A stretch of DNA of 64,000 nucleotides from Amycolatopsis eburnea. GTDB taxonomy: Bacteria > Actinomycetota > Actinomycetes > Mycobacteriales > Pseudonocardiaceae. The stretch covers positions 806,001 through 870,000 of the forward strand of contig NZ_RSEC01000058.1 of assembly GCF_003937945.1 (NCBI RefSeq). Direction: 5' to 3'. The position numbers and the translations under genes were made by a program. Each line of letters opens with the position of its first letter. Within the stretch, counting starts at the first letter, position 1. The notes under the pieces are model-generated. The model made no database searches and was not told the DNA's origin. It was given only the letters and a program-made list of their open reading frames with translations. Below are positions 19,101 through 26,708 of the stretch, piece by piece.

Positions 19101-19943
19101 GCGCTGCTGACCGTCGAGGTCGGGGTGTTCGCACCACCGCCGTCGCCGGCCGGGGTGCCCGGGCCGGAGACCGCGCCGCCGCTGAGCGCGGCCGAGATCT
19201 ACGAGCGGCGCGAGATGTTCCACGGCCCGGCCTACCAGGGCCTGGCCCGGCTGACCGGGCTCGGCGAGCAGCACATCCGCGGCGAACTGGTCGTGCCGCC
19301 GGCGCCCGGCGGGCTGCTCGACAACGTCGGCCAGCTGCTCGGCTGCTGGCTGATGGCGACCCGGTCCGACGGCCTGCTCGCGTTCCCGCGCTCGATCGGC
19401 AAGCTCACCTGGTACGGCCCCGAACCGCCGCCAGGCACCCGCGTGACCTGCCAGGCGCGGGTCCGGCTGCCGCGGCCCGACGTCCTGGAGATGGACGCCG
19501 AGCTGGTGCGCGACGGCCGGGTGCTGGCGAGCGTCGAGGGCTGGCGGGACGTCCGGTTCCCGTGCGACCGCGCGGCCCACCGCGTCTACGCCTTCCCCGC
19601 GGAAAACCTGCTGTCCGAACGGCGGGAGGACGGCTCGGTCGCGGTCACCGACCGCTGGCCGACGGTCGCCGCGCGGGACATCTACGCCGGCGTCTACCTC
19701 AGCGCGGAGGAACGCGCCGAGTTCGCCGCCGTGCCACCGCGGCAGCAGCGCGGCTGGCTGCTGCGGCAGATCGCCGCGAAGGACGCCGTGCGGGCCCGGC
19801 TCGCCGAGCCCGTGTACCCCGCGGAAATCCGCGTCCACGACGACGGCACGGTGTCCGGCAGGCACCGGGAGCTGCCGGGTCACGCCGTCACGGTCGAGCT
19901 GACCGGGGAGACCGCCATCGCACACCACAGGAGCACGCCATGA
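16110..19943 (+). CDS. KS-AT-dehydratase protein with PPTase-like C-terminus
   Basis: 1277 residues from the GTG overlapping the synthase stop (GTGA). KS about 1-445 keeps Cys208 (DAACASS), His341 and His379. AT about 545-800 has GHSAGEW (Ser609) and GFHTPLM (His706). About 910-1150 is a double-hotdog dehydratase with LRDHRFF (His918) and a later LLDNVGQ Asp. The C-terminal 110 residues contain WLLRQIAAKDAVR (Lys1224), then AEIRVHDDG and a PGHAV strand, resembling the WxxKEA core of 4'-phosphopantetheinyl transferases. This suggests a built-in, possibly shortened, carrier-protein activator. Together with the first synthase it supplies the dehydration step and a second condensing unit or chain-length factor. 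Confidence 0.88.
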   Translation: MSQEPVAITGMGVFLPGASTVDQYWRNLVAGTDAVTDVPPHRRDPAFHGHDGAAPDRTHGRRGGFTADTLDFDPIAHGVPPTSLDGTEPDQLTALAVAVTAVEDAGGLGRLGHPERIGVVLGRGGYLSPGLQGFDQRVRTVRQITRTVGELLPAAGQDVLDRLRAALLEPLGEFRPETAAGLVPNLAAARVANRLDLGGPAYTVDAACASSLVAVDQAIGELARGRCDVVLAGGAHQTQDDTLWALFTQLGALSPSQRISPLSRAADGMLIGEGTAIVVLKRLADARRDGDRVYAVIRGSGTSSDGRGASLLSPSVAGQTLALRRAWAGLDLAEIGLLEAHGTATPAGDAAELTTVADVFGQASGPRSVIGSVKSMIGHTLPTAGVAGLVKVALALHHGVLPPTLNCADPNPLLDKTRFRVLAEAEPWGDLPRVAAVNAFGFGGVNAHVVLEAGDPAPKRRVRVDEPERVLRLAAATPEALLEQLEKPGEGAGPCRLGIVGPDERKLATARRVLAKVAAEGRSWHGGGDIWCTTDPLLPAAKTAFLYPGLEADAEPRLDDVARHFGLDRPQWSTVTVPARATSVSSTGLLLDHALRRLGIRPDALAGHSAGEWTAMQAAGMYRAEPDLLEKYWPGGFELPEADYLVLGCAAARVTELLPGDLVISHENAAQQTIVCGPPDVVAEFAVTCRGLGIVARTLPFRSGFHTPLMEPHLAPFARLVADLDLLAPAVPVWSATTTRPYPAAAADVRRLYLDHLLRPVRFRQLTEALHDAGFRAFVQVGAGQLGSFVTDTLGERRHLVVAAASGTRSGLAQLRRVATALWTEGGDPDFAALEPRRIRLNTGKPLLSLGESARGLLDTAAPPELPAGVPDAIVAEFTALLTETRRSAADVVAAAARRRTESTVDVSLAAMPYLRDHRFFRQRDDWPDEDDFRPVVPATTLVDLACRAVERTWPGTKAVTVRDAVFSRWLIASPAQRVPLSLSREGDRVTVEIGPYALLTVEVGVFAPPPSPAGVPGPETAPPLSAAEIYERREMFHGPAYQGLARLTGLGEQHIRGELVVPPAPGGLLDNVGQLLGCWLMATRSDGLLAFPRSIGKLTWYGPEPPPGTRVTCQARVRLPRPDVLEMDAELVRDGRVLASVEGWRDVRFPCDRAAHRVYAFPAENLLSERREDGSVAVTDRWPTVAARDIYAGVYLSAEERAEFAAVPPRQQRGWLLRQIAAKDAVRARLAEPVYPAEIRVHDDGTVSGRHRELPGHAVTVELTGETAIAHHRSTP

Positions 19944-20230
19944 CCATCGACCACGCGTCCGCGACGTTCGACGTCGTCGCCGAGCTGCTCGCCGAGCTCG
20001 TCGGCGACGCCGAGGTGCTCGGGATCGAGATCACGCCCGACACGACGTTCCACGAGGACCTGCAACTGGAGAGCATCGACCTGGTGACCTTCGCGAGCAT
20101 CCTCGCCGAGCACTTCGGCGCGGACGTCAACCTCGCCGAGCACTTGGCGGAGAAGGACCTCGACGACGTCATCGGCCTGACCGTCGGCGACATCGCCCGG
20201 TTCGTGGGGGAGCGCACGTGCCCACGATGA
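19940..20230 (+). CDS. free-standing acyl carrier protein
   Basis: 96-residue acidic ACP. ATG at 19940 overlaps the previous stop (ATGA) and has AGGAG upstream. The phosphopantetheine site is Ser45 in LQLESIDLVT, followed by the helix-II hydrophobics expected of a type II ACP. It is acidic throughout (LAEHLAEKDLDD). As part of the coupled operon it probably carries or hands over the finished chain, or serves as an extra carrier for the two synthase proteins. Confidence 0.93.
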   Translation: MTIDHASATFDVVAELLAELVGDAEVLGIEITPDTTFHEDLQLESIDLVTFASILAEHFGADVNLAEHLAEKDLDDVIGLTVGDIARFVGERTCPR

Positions 20231-20994
20231 CCGTCAACGGGCTGCGCACGAACGTGCAGCTCGTGCCCGCCGGCGGCACCGAGACCGTGGTGTTCCTGCA
20301 CGGCATGGGCACCGACAGCCTGGCGAGCTTCTACCTGACGCTGGCGCCGCCGGTCGCGGCCGCGGGCATCGACGTGATCAGCTACGACCTGCGCGGGCAC
20401 GGCAAGACCGAGCGCCCGGTGCGCGGCTACACGCTCGGGGACTTCGTCGCCGACCTCGACGACCTGCTCGTGCAGCTGGCCGTCGACCGGCCGGTGCACC
20501 TGGTGGGCAACAGCTTCGGCGGCACGCTCGCCTACAGCTACGCCGTGGCGAACCCTTCCCGGGTCCGCAGCATCGTGTGCATCGAGTCCGAGCCGGCCAC
20601 CGAGGTCTGGGCCGGGAAGATGGGCGAGATCCTCGCGCACACCGTGCGGTTCCTGCAGGTGGAGGAGAGCTTCGACTGGATCGAGGCGAACTTCAGCGCG
20701 CACCACCGGCGGCTGGCGCGGCTGGCGGCCGAGCGGATCACGTCGACGAAGATGGCGGAGGAGGTACCGCTCGGGCCGTTGCTCACCTGGGAGCAGGTGG
20801 CGGCGATCGGCTGCCCGGTACTGTCCATTTTGGGCAGTCACGGCTACCAGGCCGACGACCTCGAAGCCCTGACGTCGTTGCTGCCGCACGGCGAGCTGCA
20901 CGTCTTCGAAGGACAAGGGCACTCGGTGCTGGTGGAGCAGCACCGCGAAGTGCGCGAGCTGGTGCTCAAGTGGATCGATCGGCACGCGGCGTGA
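20218..20994 (+). CDS. alpha/beta hydrolase, candidate chain-releasing thioesterase
   Basis: 258 residues. GTG 20218 has GGGGGAG six bases upstream and overlaps the ACP end by 13 bp; ATG 20227, which forms an ATGA overlap, is an alternative. Motifs: oxyanion strand VVFLHGMGTD, nucleophile elbow GNSFGG (Ser99) and EGQGHS (His235), with an acid expected after LSILGS. The position between an ACP and a glycosyltransferase in a coupled lipid operon suggests release or transfer of the acyl chain. Other hydrolase activities cannot be excluded. Confidence 0.88.
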   Translation: MPTMTVNGLRTNVQLVPAGGTETVVFLHGMGTDSLASFYLTLAPPVAAAGIDVISYDLRGHGKTERPVRGYTLGDFVADLDDLLVQLAVDRPVHLVGNSFGGTLAYSYAVANPSRVRSIVCIESEPATEVWAGKMGEILAHTVRFLQVEESFDWIEANFSAHHRRLARLAAERITSTKMAEEVPLGPLLTWEQVAAIGCPVLSILGSHGYQADDLEALTSLLPHGELHVFEGQGHSVLVEQHREVRELVLKWIDRHAA

Positions 20995-22097
20995 GGTTCC
21001 TGCTGGTCGTCCCGCCGCTGGCCGGGCACGTGGCGCCGCTGCAGGGGGTGGCCGCGGTGCTCGAAGCGCGCGGGCACTCGGTGGCCTGGTGCGGTCCGGT
21101 GCCCGCACTGTCCACAGTGGTCGCCGGGCGGGTCTACCCGGCGGGGGACTCCGCGCCGTTTTCGGTGGCCCTGCGCCCGCCGGAGCTGCGCGGGTTCGCG
21201 GCGCTGAAGTACCTGTGGGAGTCGTACCTGGTGCCGCTGGCGGACGCGATGGTGCCCGGCGTGCTGGCGGCCGTCGCGGCGTTCGAACCGGACGTCGTCG
21301 TCGTGGACCAGCAGGCGATGGCGGGCGCGCTGGTGGCCGCGCGGTGCGGGCTGCCGTGGGCGACGTCGGCGTCGACGTCCACCGAGCTGGCCGACCCGCT
21401 GGGCTCGCTGCCGAAGATCGCGTCCTGGGTGGACGAACTGCAGGCGGGCCTGCGCGCGCGGCACGGCGTCCTGCTCGGCGACCTGCGGTTCTCCCCGCAC
21501 CTGGTGCTGGCGTTCACGACCCGGGCGCTGGCCGGCGAGTCCCGGCTGGCGGTACCGGTGTCCTACGTCGGCCCGGCGCTGCCTCCGGCGCCCGGTGACT
21601 GGTCCCCTGTGGACGATCGGCCGCTGGTCGTGGTGACGCTGGGAACGTCGAACGCGACGGCGGGGGCCCGGTTCCTCGCCGAGAGCGTGGACGCGCTGGC
21701 GGGGATGCCGGACGTGCAGGGCCTGGTGGTGGACCCGAGCGGTCACTTGATCAGCGAAAGTGTCGCCCTGGCCCGGCGGATCCCGCAGGTGGCGGTGTTC
21801 GCGCACGCGTCGGTGGTGGTCTGCCACGGCGGGCACAACACGGTGTGCGAGGCGCTCGCGGCCGGGGTGCCGCTGGTGGTGGCGCCGATCCGGGACGACC
21901 AGTCGATGCTGGCCCAGCAGGTGGTCGCGGCGTCGGCGGGCGTGCGCGTGCGGTTCGACCGCGCCAAGGCGGCCGACCTCCGGACGGCGATCGAATCGGC
22001 CGGGCACTACCGGCCCGGGGCCGAACAGATCCGCGACTCCTTCGCGGCGGCGGGCGGCGCGGAAGAAGCGGCGACGCACCTGGAGGCGCTGGGCTGA
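20991..22097 (+). CDS. GT1-family (UGT/MGT-like) glycosyltransferase
   Basis: 368 residues from a GTG that overlaps the hydrolase stop (GTGA). The N-terminus FLLVVPPLAGHVAPLQGVA is the GT-B acceptor-domain start with His16-type base context. The donor-domain signature is CHGGHNTVCEALAAGVP followed by APIRDDQ, as in macrolide- and sterol-type GT1 enzymes. There is no signal peptide, so it acts in the cytosol. It ends the coupled synthase operon, so the product is probably a glycosylated lipid. The sugar donor is not determined. Confidence 0.9.
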   Translation: MRFLLVVPPLAGHVAPLQGVAAVLEARGHSVAWCGPVPALSTVVAGRVYPAGDSAPFSVALRPPELRGFAALKYLWESYLVPLADAMVPGVLAAVAAFEPDVVVVDQQAMAGALVAARCGLPWATSASTSTELADPLGSLPKIASWVDELQAGLRARHGVLLGDLRFSPHLVLAFTTRALAGESRLAVPVSYVGPALPPAPGDWSPVDDRPLVVVTLGTSNATAGARFLAESVDALAGMPDVQGLVVDPSGHLISESVALARRIPQVAVFAHASVVVCHGGHNTVCEALAAGVPLVVAPIRDDQSMLAQQVVAASAGVRVRFDRAKAADLRTAIESAGHYRPGAEQIRDSFAAAGGAEEAATHLEALG

Positions 22098-22120
22098 AGT
22101 CCCGGTCTAGATCCGGCCAT

Positions 22121-22260
22121 GCGCCCCAATGTGGCGTTCGGTGCGTCCAGCGCACCCAATGTGGCGTTCGGTGCTCCATCCATGCCCCCGCCACCACCCT
22201 CAACGGAGGCGCTCCGCGCCGCAGTGCTGATTCAACGCAACCAACGCCACATTGGGGCGC
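22121..22260. repeat. family B intergenic repeat (long form, 18-bp perfect stem)
   Basis: Perfect inverted arms at 22121-22138 and 22243-22260 (GCGCCCCAATGTGGCGTT and its complement) enclose a second AATGTGGCGTTCGGTGC copy and a 77-base core at 22167-22243. The core recurs with one substitution at 43946-44022. It fills the gap between the convergent glycosyltransferase and ABC-permease genes. No T-run follows the stem. Confidence 0.85.
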
Positions 22261-22276
22261 TTTGCCCGCCGCCCCC

Positions 22277-23110
22277 TCAAGCGCGGTTGCGGAAGGTGCG
22301 GGCCGCCAATGTCGAACCCGCCACCGCGGCCACCGCCGCGATCACCAGTGCCGTGAGGACCGACCAGCCGATCGGGCGGGCCAGCGCCAGCGCCCGGGTC
22401 GCGTCGATCGCGTACGTCAGCGGGTTGACCTCCGACACCACCCGCACCCACGCCGGCATCGTGTCCAGCGGCATGTACGCGCTGGAGGAGAACATAAGCG
22501 GGAACATCACCACGAACGACGCCGCCTGCAGGGTTTCCGCCTTGCGCAGCCACGTCGTGATCGCGACGAACACCCAGCTCAGGCACCAGCCGACCACGAG
22601 CGTCAGCAGCAGCGCCAGCCCCAGGCCGAGCACGCCGCCCGCGGGGCGGAAACCGAGGAACAGCACGCTCGCCAGCGCCGTCACCACGAGCTGGACGGCG
22701 AGCCGCGCGGAGTCCGCCAGTGTGCGGGCGACCAGTACCGAGACCAGGGAGATCGGCAGGCAGCGGAGGCGGCCGGTGAAGCCGCCGTAGATCTCCGCGA
22801 GCAGGCCCGCGCCCGAGCTCATCGCCGTCGTCATCGCGATGTTCACCAACGTCGCCGGTACCAGGAAGTTCACGTAACCCTGGTACGCCGCCACGCCCGG
22901 CAGGGCGCCGACGCCGCTGAACACCTGGCTGAACAACAGGAGCAGCACCACCGGCTGCAACAGTCCGAAGAAGACCAGCCGGCGGTCGCCGAACGCCGTG
23001 CGCAGCGAACGGCCCGCCAGCACGCGAACCTGGGTCCAGAACCCGGATTCCGGCCACGCCGCGGGGTCGCCGAGCGCGGAGACGGCCGCCCGGTGCCGCG
23101 CCTGCGTCAC
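22277..23110 (-). CDS. DrrB-like ABC-2 transporter permease
   Basis: 277 residues; GTG at 23110 overlaps the ATPase stop. Six hydrophobic segments are apparent, starting with RLVFFGLLQPVVLLLLFSQV and ending with WSVLTALVIAAVAAVAGSTL, plus the ABC-2 region PLMFSSSAYMPLDTMPAW typical of daunorubicin-type exporters. It forms a two-gene exporter with the upstream ATPase. Convergence on the glycolipid operon across a repeat makes export of that product conceivable, though DrrAB pairs are common and may serve something else. Confidence 0.92.
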   Translation of the reverse strand: MTQARHRAAVSALGDPAAWPESGFWTQVRVLAGRSLRTAFGDRRLVFFGLLQPVVLLLLFSQVFSGVGALPGVAAYQGYVNFLVPATLVNIAMTTAMSSGAGLLAEIYGGFTGRLRCLPISLVSVLVARTLADSARLAVQLVVTALASVLFLGFRPAGGVLGLGLALLLTLVVGWCLSWVFVAITTWLRKAETLQAASFVVMFPLMFSSSAYMPLDTMPAWVRVVSEVNPLTYAIDATRALALARPIGWSVLTALVIAAVAAVAGSTLAARTFRNRA

Positions 23111-24042
23111 CAGCCGACCGCCGTCCGGTGCAGGGACAGGTAGACGTCGTCGAGCGTCGGCTCGGTCACCGTGAGGTCCCGCAGCGGCGCGCCCGCCGTG
23201 TCGAGCGCGCGCACCAGCACCGGGATGTCGCCGGGCCCGGTCAGCGGCACGGCGAGGACGAGCCCGGTGCGCCCGGCCGCCATTCCCAAGCGGGACAACG
23301 CGTCCACGGCCCGTTGCAGTGCCAGCTCGGTGCCGAAGGTCAGCGTCGCGGTCCGGTTGCCCAGCCGTCCCTTGAGCTGTGCGGGCGTCCCGGACACCGT
23401 GATGTGCCCGAGGCCGAGGACGACGACGTGGTCGGCCAGCCGGTCCGCCTCCTCGAGGTACTGCGTGGTGAGCACGACGGTCGTGCCGCGCGCCGCGAGC
23501 CCTTCGACGACCGACCACAGCCCGGACCGGCTCACCGGGTCCAGTCCCGTCGTCGGCTCGTCGAGGAACAGCACCTGCGGCGCGCCGACGAGGCCCGCGG
23601 CCAGGTCCAGCCGCCGCTTCATCCCGCCGGAGTAGGTCGCGGCGGGCCGGTCGGCCGCGTCTTCGAGACCGAAGGCCGCGATCAGCTCCGCGGCCCGGGC
23701 CTGCGCCTGGCGGGGCTTCGCGCCCAGCAGCCGGGCGATCAGCACGAGGTTCCCGCGCCCGGACAGGGCGTCGTCGACCGCGGCGAACTGCCCGGTCACC
23801 CCGATCCGCCGCCGCACCGCGCGCCCGCGCTGCACGACGTCGTAGCCGCACACCCGGGCGGTGCCCGCGCTCGGCCGGACGCGCGTGCTGAGGATGTCGA
23901 TCAGCGTGGTCTTCCCGGCGCCGTTGTGGCCCAGGACCGCGAGCACCGCGCCGCGGGCGACGGTCAGGCTGATCCCGGCGAGCGCGGTGACTTCGCCGTA
24001 CTGCTTCGCGAGGTCGGTCACGGCGATGACCGGCTGGTTCAT
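23107..24042 (-). CDS. DrrA-like ABC transporter ATPase
   Basis: 311 residues from the ATG at 24042, chosen because GGGAAGGAG lies just upstream; an in-frame extension to 24249 lacks similarity to the family. Walker A GHNGAGKTTL, signature YSGGMKRRLDLAAG, Walker B VLFLDEPTTGLD and a switch region VVLTTQYLEEAD are intact. The last 80 residues (from about 230) form the DrrA-specific C-terminal domain that pairs with the permease. Function: ATP-driven export of a hydrophobic drug or lipid. Confidence 0.95.
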   Translation of the reverse strand: MNQPVIAVTDLAKQYGEVTALAGISLTVARGAVLAVLGHNGAGKTTLIDILSTRVRPSAGTARVCGYDVVQRGRAVRRRIGVTGQFAAVDDALSGRGNLVLIARLLGAKPRQAQARAAELIAAFGLEDAADRPAATYSGGMKRRLDLAAGLVGAPQVLFLDEPTTGLDPVSRSGLWSVVEGLAARGTTVVLTTQYLEEADRLADHVVVLGLGHITVSGTPAQLKGRLGNRTATLTFGTELALQRAVDALSRLGMAAGRTGLVLAVPLTGPGDIPVLVRALDTAGAPLRDLTVTEPTLDDVYLSLHRTAVGW

Positions 24043-24124
24043 GGCCGCTCCTTCCCCTAACTTTGGAAAAGGTAACGGGACAGCCGCACCGCGAGCAAGA
24101 AGATCGCGACCACTCCCCGTGCGC

Positions 24125-24260
24125 GTGACAATTTTCGACGGCGCGCATCGCACCCGTGTGACAACCGCTGACCTGCGTGACCCTTCCCGCTGAGGGTGAT
24201 CCCCCGCGGGTGACAAAGAATTCACGGTCGCTTGTTCGCCCGGAAACACGGAGGTACTTT
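24125..24260 (+). promoter_or_regulatory. promoter and GTGACAA boxes upstream of DUF6801 gene 1
   Basis: Three copies of GTGACAA at 24125-24131, 24158-24164 and 24210-24216 precede a plausible promoter, TTGTTC (24232-24237), 17-bp spacer, TACTTT (24255-24260). The heptamer recurs upstream of the other two DUF6801-type transcription units in the window, which suggests one shared regulator, possibly an OmpR-type factor binding tandem half-sites (inference). The divergent exporter's leader shares this region. Confidence 0.5.
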
Positions 24261-24296
24261 TCGCTGAAATTCCCCCATTCCCTGAGGTGACGACCC

Positions 24297-25868
24297 GTGA
24301 GATTTTCGTGGAAGTCGAGAAAGCCCGCGTTCGGCCTGGCCGCCGCCACCGCCGCGGGGGTCGCGGCGACCGTGGCGCTCGTCGGGGCCGGGCCGACCGA
24401 GGCCGCGCCGGTGACCCTGACGTTGAACTACAACTGCCCGTTCCCGTTGATCGGCGACCAGGTCCTGTCGGTGAAGATCGACACGAACCTGCCCGACAAC
24501 GCCGTCGCGGGCGCGTCGTCGACGCCGATCACCTTCGACGTCGACGTCACCGTGCCGGAGACCGCCGCCGAGGGCCTCGCCCTGGTCGGCGCCACCTCGC
24601 TCGACGGCTCGGCGAAGGCCGCGGCGCAGCTCAAGTACCCGGTCGACAAGACGCTGAACCTGAACCTGCCGCTGACCATCGCGTCGACGCCGGTGCCGCC
24701 CTCGGGCGCGTTCCACGTCAAGAGCAGCGGCAAGGCGCCGGCGGTGACGTTCCCCAGCCCCGGCACCGCCTCGGTGACGGTCGGGAACTTCAGCACCACG
24801 ATGACCCCGCGCACCGCGGACGGCCAGCCGACCGACCTGGGCACGTTCACGTCGGACTGCGTCGCCGTCCCGGGCCAGAACCAGCTGCTCGGCACGTTCG
24901 AGATCAAGCCGGCCGGCGGCACCACGACGCCGACCACGCCGACCACGCCGACGACCCCCACCACCCCGACGACTCCGACGACCGAGCCGACGACCCCGAC
25001 GACGGAGCCCACGACTCCGACCACCGAGCCGACCACGCCGACGACGGAGCCCACGACTCCGACCACCGAGCCGACCACGCCGACGACGGAACCGACGACC
25101 CCGACCACGGAGCCGACGACCCCGACGACCGAGCCGACGACTCCCACGACGGAGCCGACCACGCCGACGACCGAGCCGACGACTCCGACCACGGAGCCGA
25201 CGACCCCGACGACGGAACCGACGACTCCCACGACCGAGCCGACGACCCCGACCACGGAGCCGACGACTCCCACCACGGAACCCACCACCCCGACGACGGA
25301 ACCGACGCCCCCCACCACCGAGCCGACCACGCCGACGACCCAGCCGACCACACCGCCGGGCAGCGTCGACGTCAAGTACTCGGTCAAGGGCAAGTCGTTC
25401 CTCAAGCAGCTGCACGCCACGCTGCCGCTCGGCCCGGGCAGCCTGGACGCGAAGCTCGACGCCGCGTCCGGCGGGTTCGGCGCCCAGCTCGCGCTGCCGA
25501 AGTCGGACGTGGACTTCCGCGTCCTCGGCTTCATCCCGGCGTCGGCGACCGTGAAGCTCGACCAGGTCGGCGCCATCAACGGCACGCTCACCGGCGGGGC
25601 GGTCAAGGCGGACGCGCGGATCGACGTCCAGCTGACCAAGGTGCGGGTCTTCGGGTTCCCGATCCTGCAGTCGAAGTCGTGCCACACGGTGCAGCCGGCC
25701 GACGTGCCGCTCGCTTCGGCTCCCGGCTTCGACCCGCTCAAGGGCGGCAAGCTGACCGCGACCTACGGCATCCCGCAGTTCACCGGCTGCGGCTTCCTGA
25801 CCGGGTTGATCAGCGGTCTCGCCTCCGGCCCGGGCAACAAGCTGGAAGTGACCCTCACCAAGAAGTGA
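24297..25868 (+). CDS. secreted DUF6801-type protein with Thr/Pro repeat linker
   Basis: 523 residues, GTG start with GAGGTGA upstream. A signal peptide (about 1-37, ending PTEA/A) leads to a beta-rich domain opening LTLNYNCPFPLIGDQ (the DUF6801 signature). A linker of about 146 residues follows, made of some 18 TTEPTTP-type heptads, then a second beta domain ending GPGNKLEVTLTKK. Paired cysteines in each domain fit extracellular folding. There is no sortase or lipid anchor; the Thr/Pro stalk suggests a wall-spanning spacer. It precedes the Mce operon by one gene. Paralogues lie at 50090 and 51388. Function unknown. Confidence 0.85.
   Translation: MRFSWKSRKPAFGLAAATAAGVAATVALVGAGPTEAAPVTLTLNYNCPFPLIGDQVLSVKIDTNLPDNAVAGASSTPITFDVDVTVPETAAEGLALVGATSLDGSAKAAAQLKYPVDKTLNLNLPLTIASTPVPPSGAFHVKSSGKAPAVTFPSPGTASVTVGNFSTTMTPRTADGQPTDLGTFTSDCVAVPGQNQLLGTFEIKPAGGTTTPTTPTTPTTPTTPTTPTTEPTTPTTEPTTPTTEPTTPTTEPTTPTTEPTTPTTEPTTPTTEPTTPTTEPTTPTTEPTTPTTEPTTPTTEPTTPTTEPTTPTTEPTTPTTEPTTPTTEPTTPTTEPTPPTTEPTTPTTQPTTPPGSVDVKYSVKGKSFLKQLHATLPLGPGSLDAKLDAASGGFGAQLALPKSDVDFRVLGFIPASATVKLDQVGAINGTLTGGAVKADARIDVQLTKVRVFGFPILQSKSCHTVQPADVPLASAPGFDPLKGGKLTATYGIPQFTGCGFLTGLISGLASGPGNKLEVTLTKK
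24921..25358 (+). repeat. tandem heptad-coding repeat (TTEPTTP)
   Basis: About 438 bp of ACC/ACG/CCG/GAG codons encoding TTPTTP and then TTEPTTP units (21 bp each). The units vary at third positions, so protein sequence rather than DNA sequence is conserved. It encodes an extended extracellular linker. Copy number probably varies between strains by slippage. Confidence 0.9.
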
Positions 25869-25895
25869 GGTAGGGCCGCGAAAACGCAGACCCGC

Positions 25896-25947
25896 GTGAC
25901 AAGAACGTGAAGAACCCTTGTCCCGCAACGAGAATCGTCAGTAGCTT
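25896..25947 (+). promoter_or_regulatory. promoter of the Mce operon leader gene
   Basis: GTGACAA at 25896-25902 with a second GTGAA half-site 11 bp later, then TTGTCC (25918-25923), an 18-bp spacer and TAGCTT (25942-25947). The same minus-10 hexamer and spacing occur at 49990-50019 before DUF6801 gene 2. Probably starts the long transcript running through yrbE, mce and the appended lipid-enzyme genes. Confidence 0.5.
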
Positions 25948-25985
25948 CGGAAAGGATCTCCTTCGATGAGGAAGGCTGGACGTCC

Positions 25986-26708
25986 GTGCTGACCCGGTTC
26001 TCGCTGCCGCTCGTGCTGGTGCTGGTCGCGTTCTCGTTGGGTGCCGCGGAAGCCGCGCCCAACGAGGACGCGCCGCAGCCGCAAGCGGCCACGCAGATCC
26101 CCTTCGGGTTCACCCTGGGGGACGCGCAGCAGCCGACCACGAGCCACGTCGCCAAGCTCGGGTCGGACATCGCCTTCCCGCCGGGCACGTTCGACGGCGC
26201 GCTGGGCGGTCTCACCAACACGGTGCCGATCACCGGCAAGCTGACCATCCCGCCGACCGACGGCTACTTCGTCGCGTTCCGGTTCATGGGCACCACGGGC
26301 CGGGTCGAGATCGTGCCGGACGGCGACGCCACCGGCACCGCCACCGTGAAGACCGGCAAGGACACCAACTGCAAGACCACGCAGACGAACATCTGCGCCG
26401 ACACCGACGTGACCGCGAAGGTGTTCATCAAGCTCTCGAACGTGAAGGTGGACGGCAAGGCCCTCGACGTCGGCCCGGACTGCCGGACGGCCCAGCCCGC
26501 GTCCGTGAACATCAAGGCACTGGTGCCGATTTCGCTGCCGGCCCCGCCGGTGAAGGTGACGTCGACGTTCACCACGCCCGCGTTCGCCGGGTGCACCGGG
26601 CGGGAGGACCTGAGCCGGCTGCTCACCGGCCTGGTTTCGGGGCCGGGCAACACCTTCGTCTCCAACCTCACCCTGCGTTGCTTCAGCTCCGGGTGCAAGC
26701 AAGCATGA
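25986..26708 (+). CDS. secreted protein leading the Mce operon
   Basis: 240 residues from GTG 25986, with AGGAAGG upstream; the ATG at 25966 is in another frame and stops at once. A signal peptide (LTRFSLPLVLVLVAFSLGAAEA) is followed by an all-beta domain with six cysteines. The ending TGLVSGPGNTFVSNLTLRC resembles the C-terminus of the DUF6801 protein just upstream, so it is probably a distant relative. Its stop overlaps the yrbEA ATG (ATGA), tying it to the Mce transporter. A role as an extracytoplasmic accessory is inferred. Confidence 0.85.
   Translation: MLTRFSLPLVLVLVAFSLGAAEAAPNEDAPQPQAATQIPFGFTLGDAQQPTTSHVAKLGSDIAFPPGTFDGALGGLTNTVPITGKLTIPPTDGYFVAFRFMGTTGRVEIVPDGDATGTATVKTGKDTNCKTTQTNICADTDVTAKVFIKLSNVKVDGKALDVGPDCRTAQPASVNIKALVPISLPAPPVKVTSTFTTPAFAGCTGREDLSRLLTGLVSGPGNTFVSNLTLRCFSSGCKQA

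Noticed and set aside
22182..22250. Short ORF starting MPPPPPSTEALRAAV, present in both long family B elements
   Set aside because: It has no ribosome binding site and lies inside an inverted repeat; the DNA, not the peptide, is the conserved thing.
23107..24249. Extended N-terminus of the DrrA-like ATPase to 24249
   Set aside because: The extra 69 residues match nothing in the family, and the ATG at 24042 has a good ribosome binding site.
24921..25358. Regular short repeats that might suggest a CRISPR array
   Set aside because: Units are 21 bp with no unique spacers and encode TTEPTTP in frame within a secreted protein.
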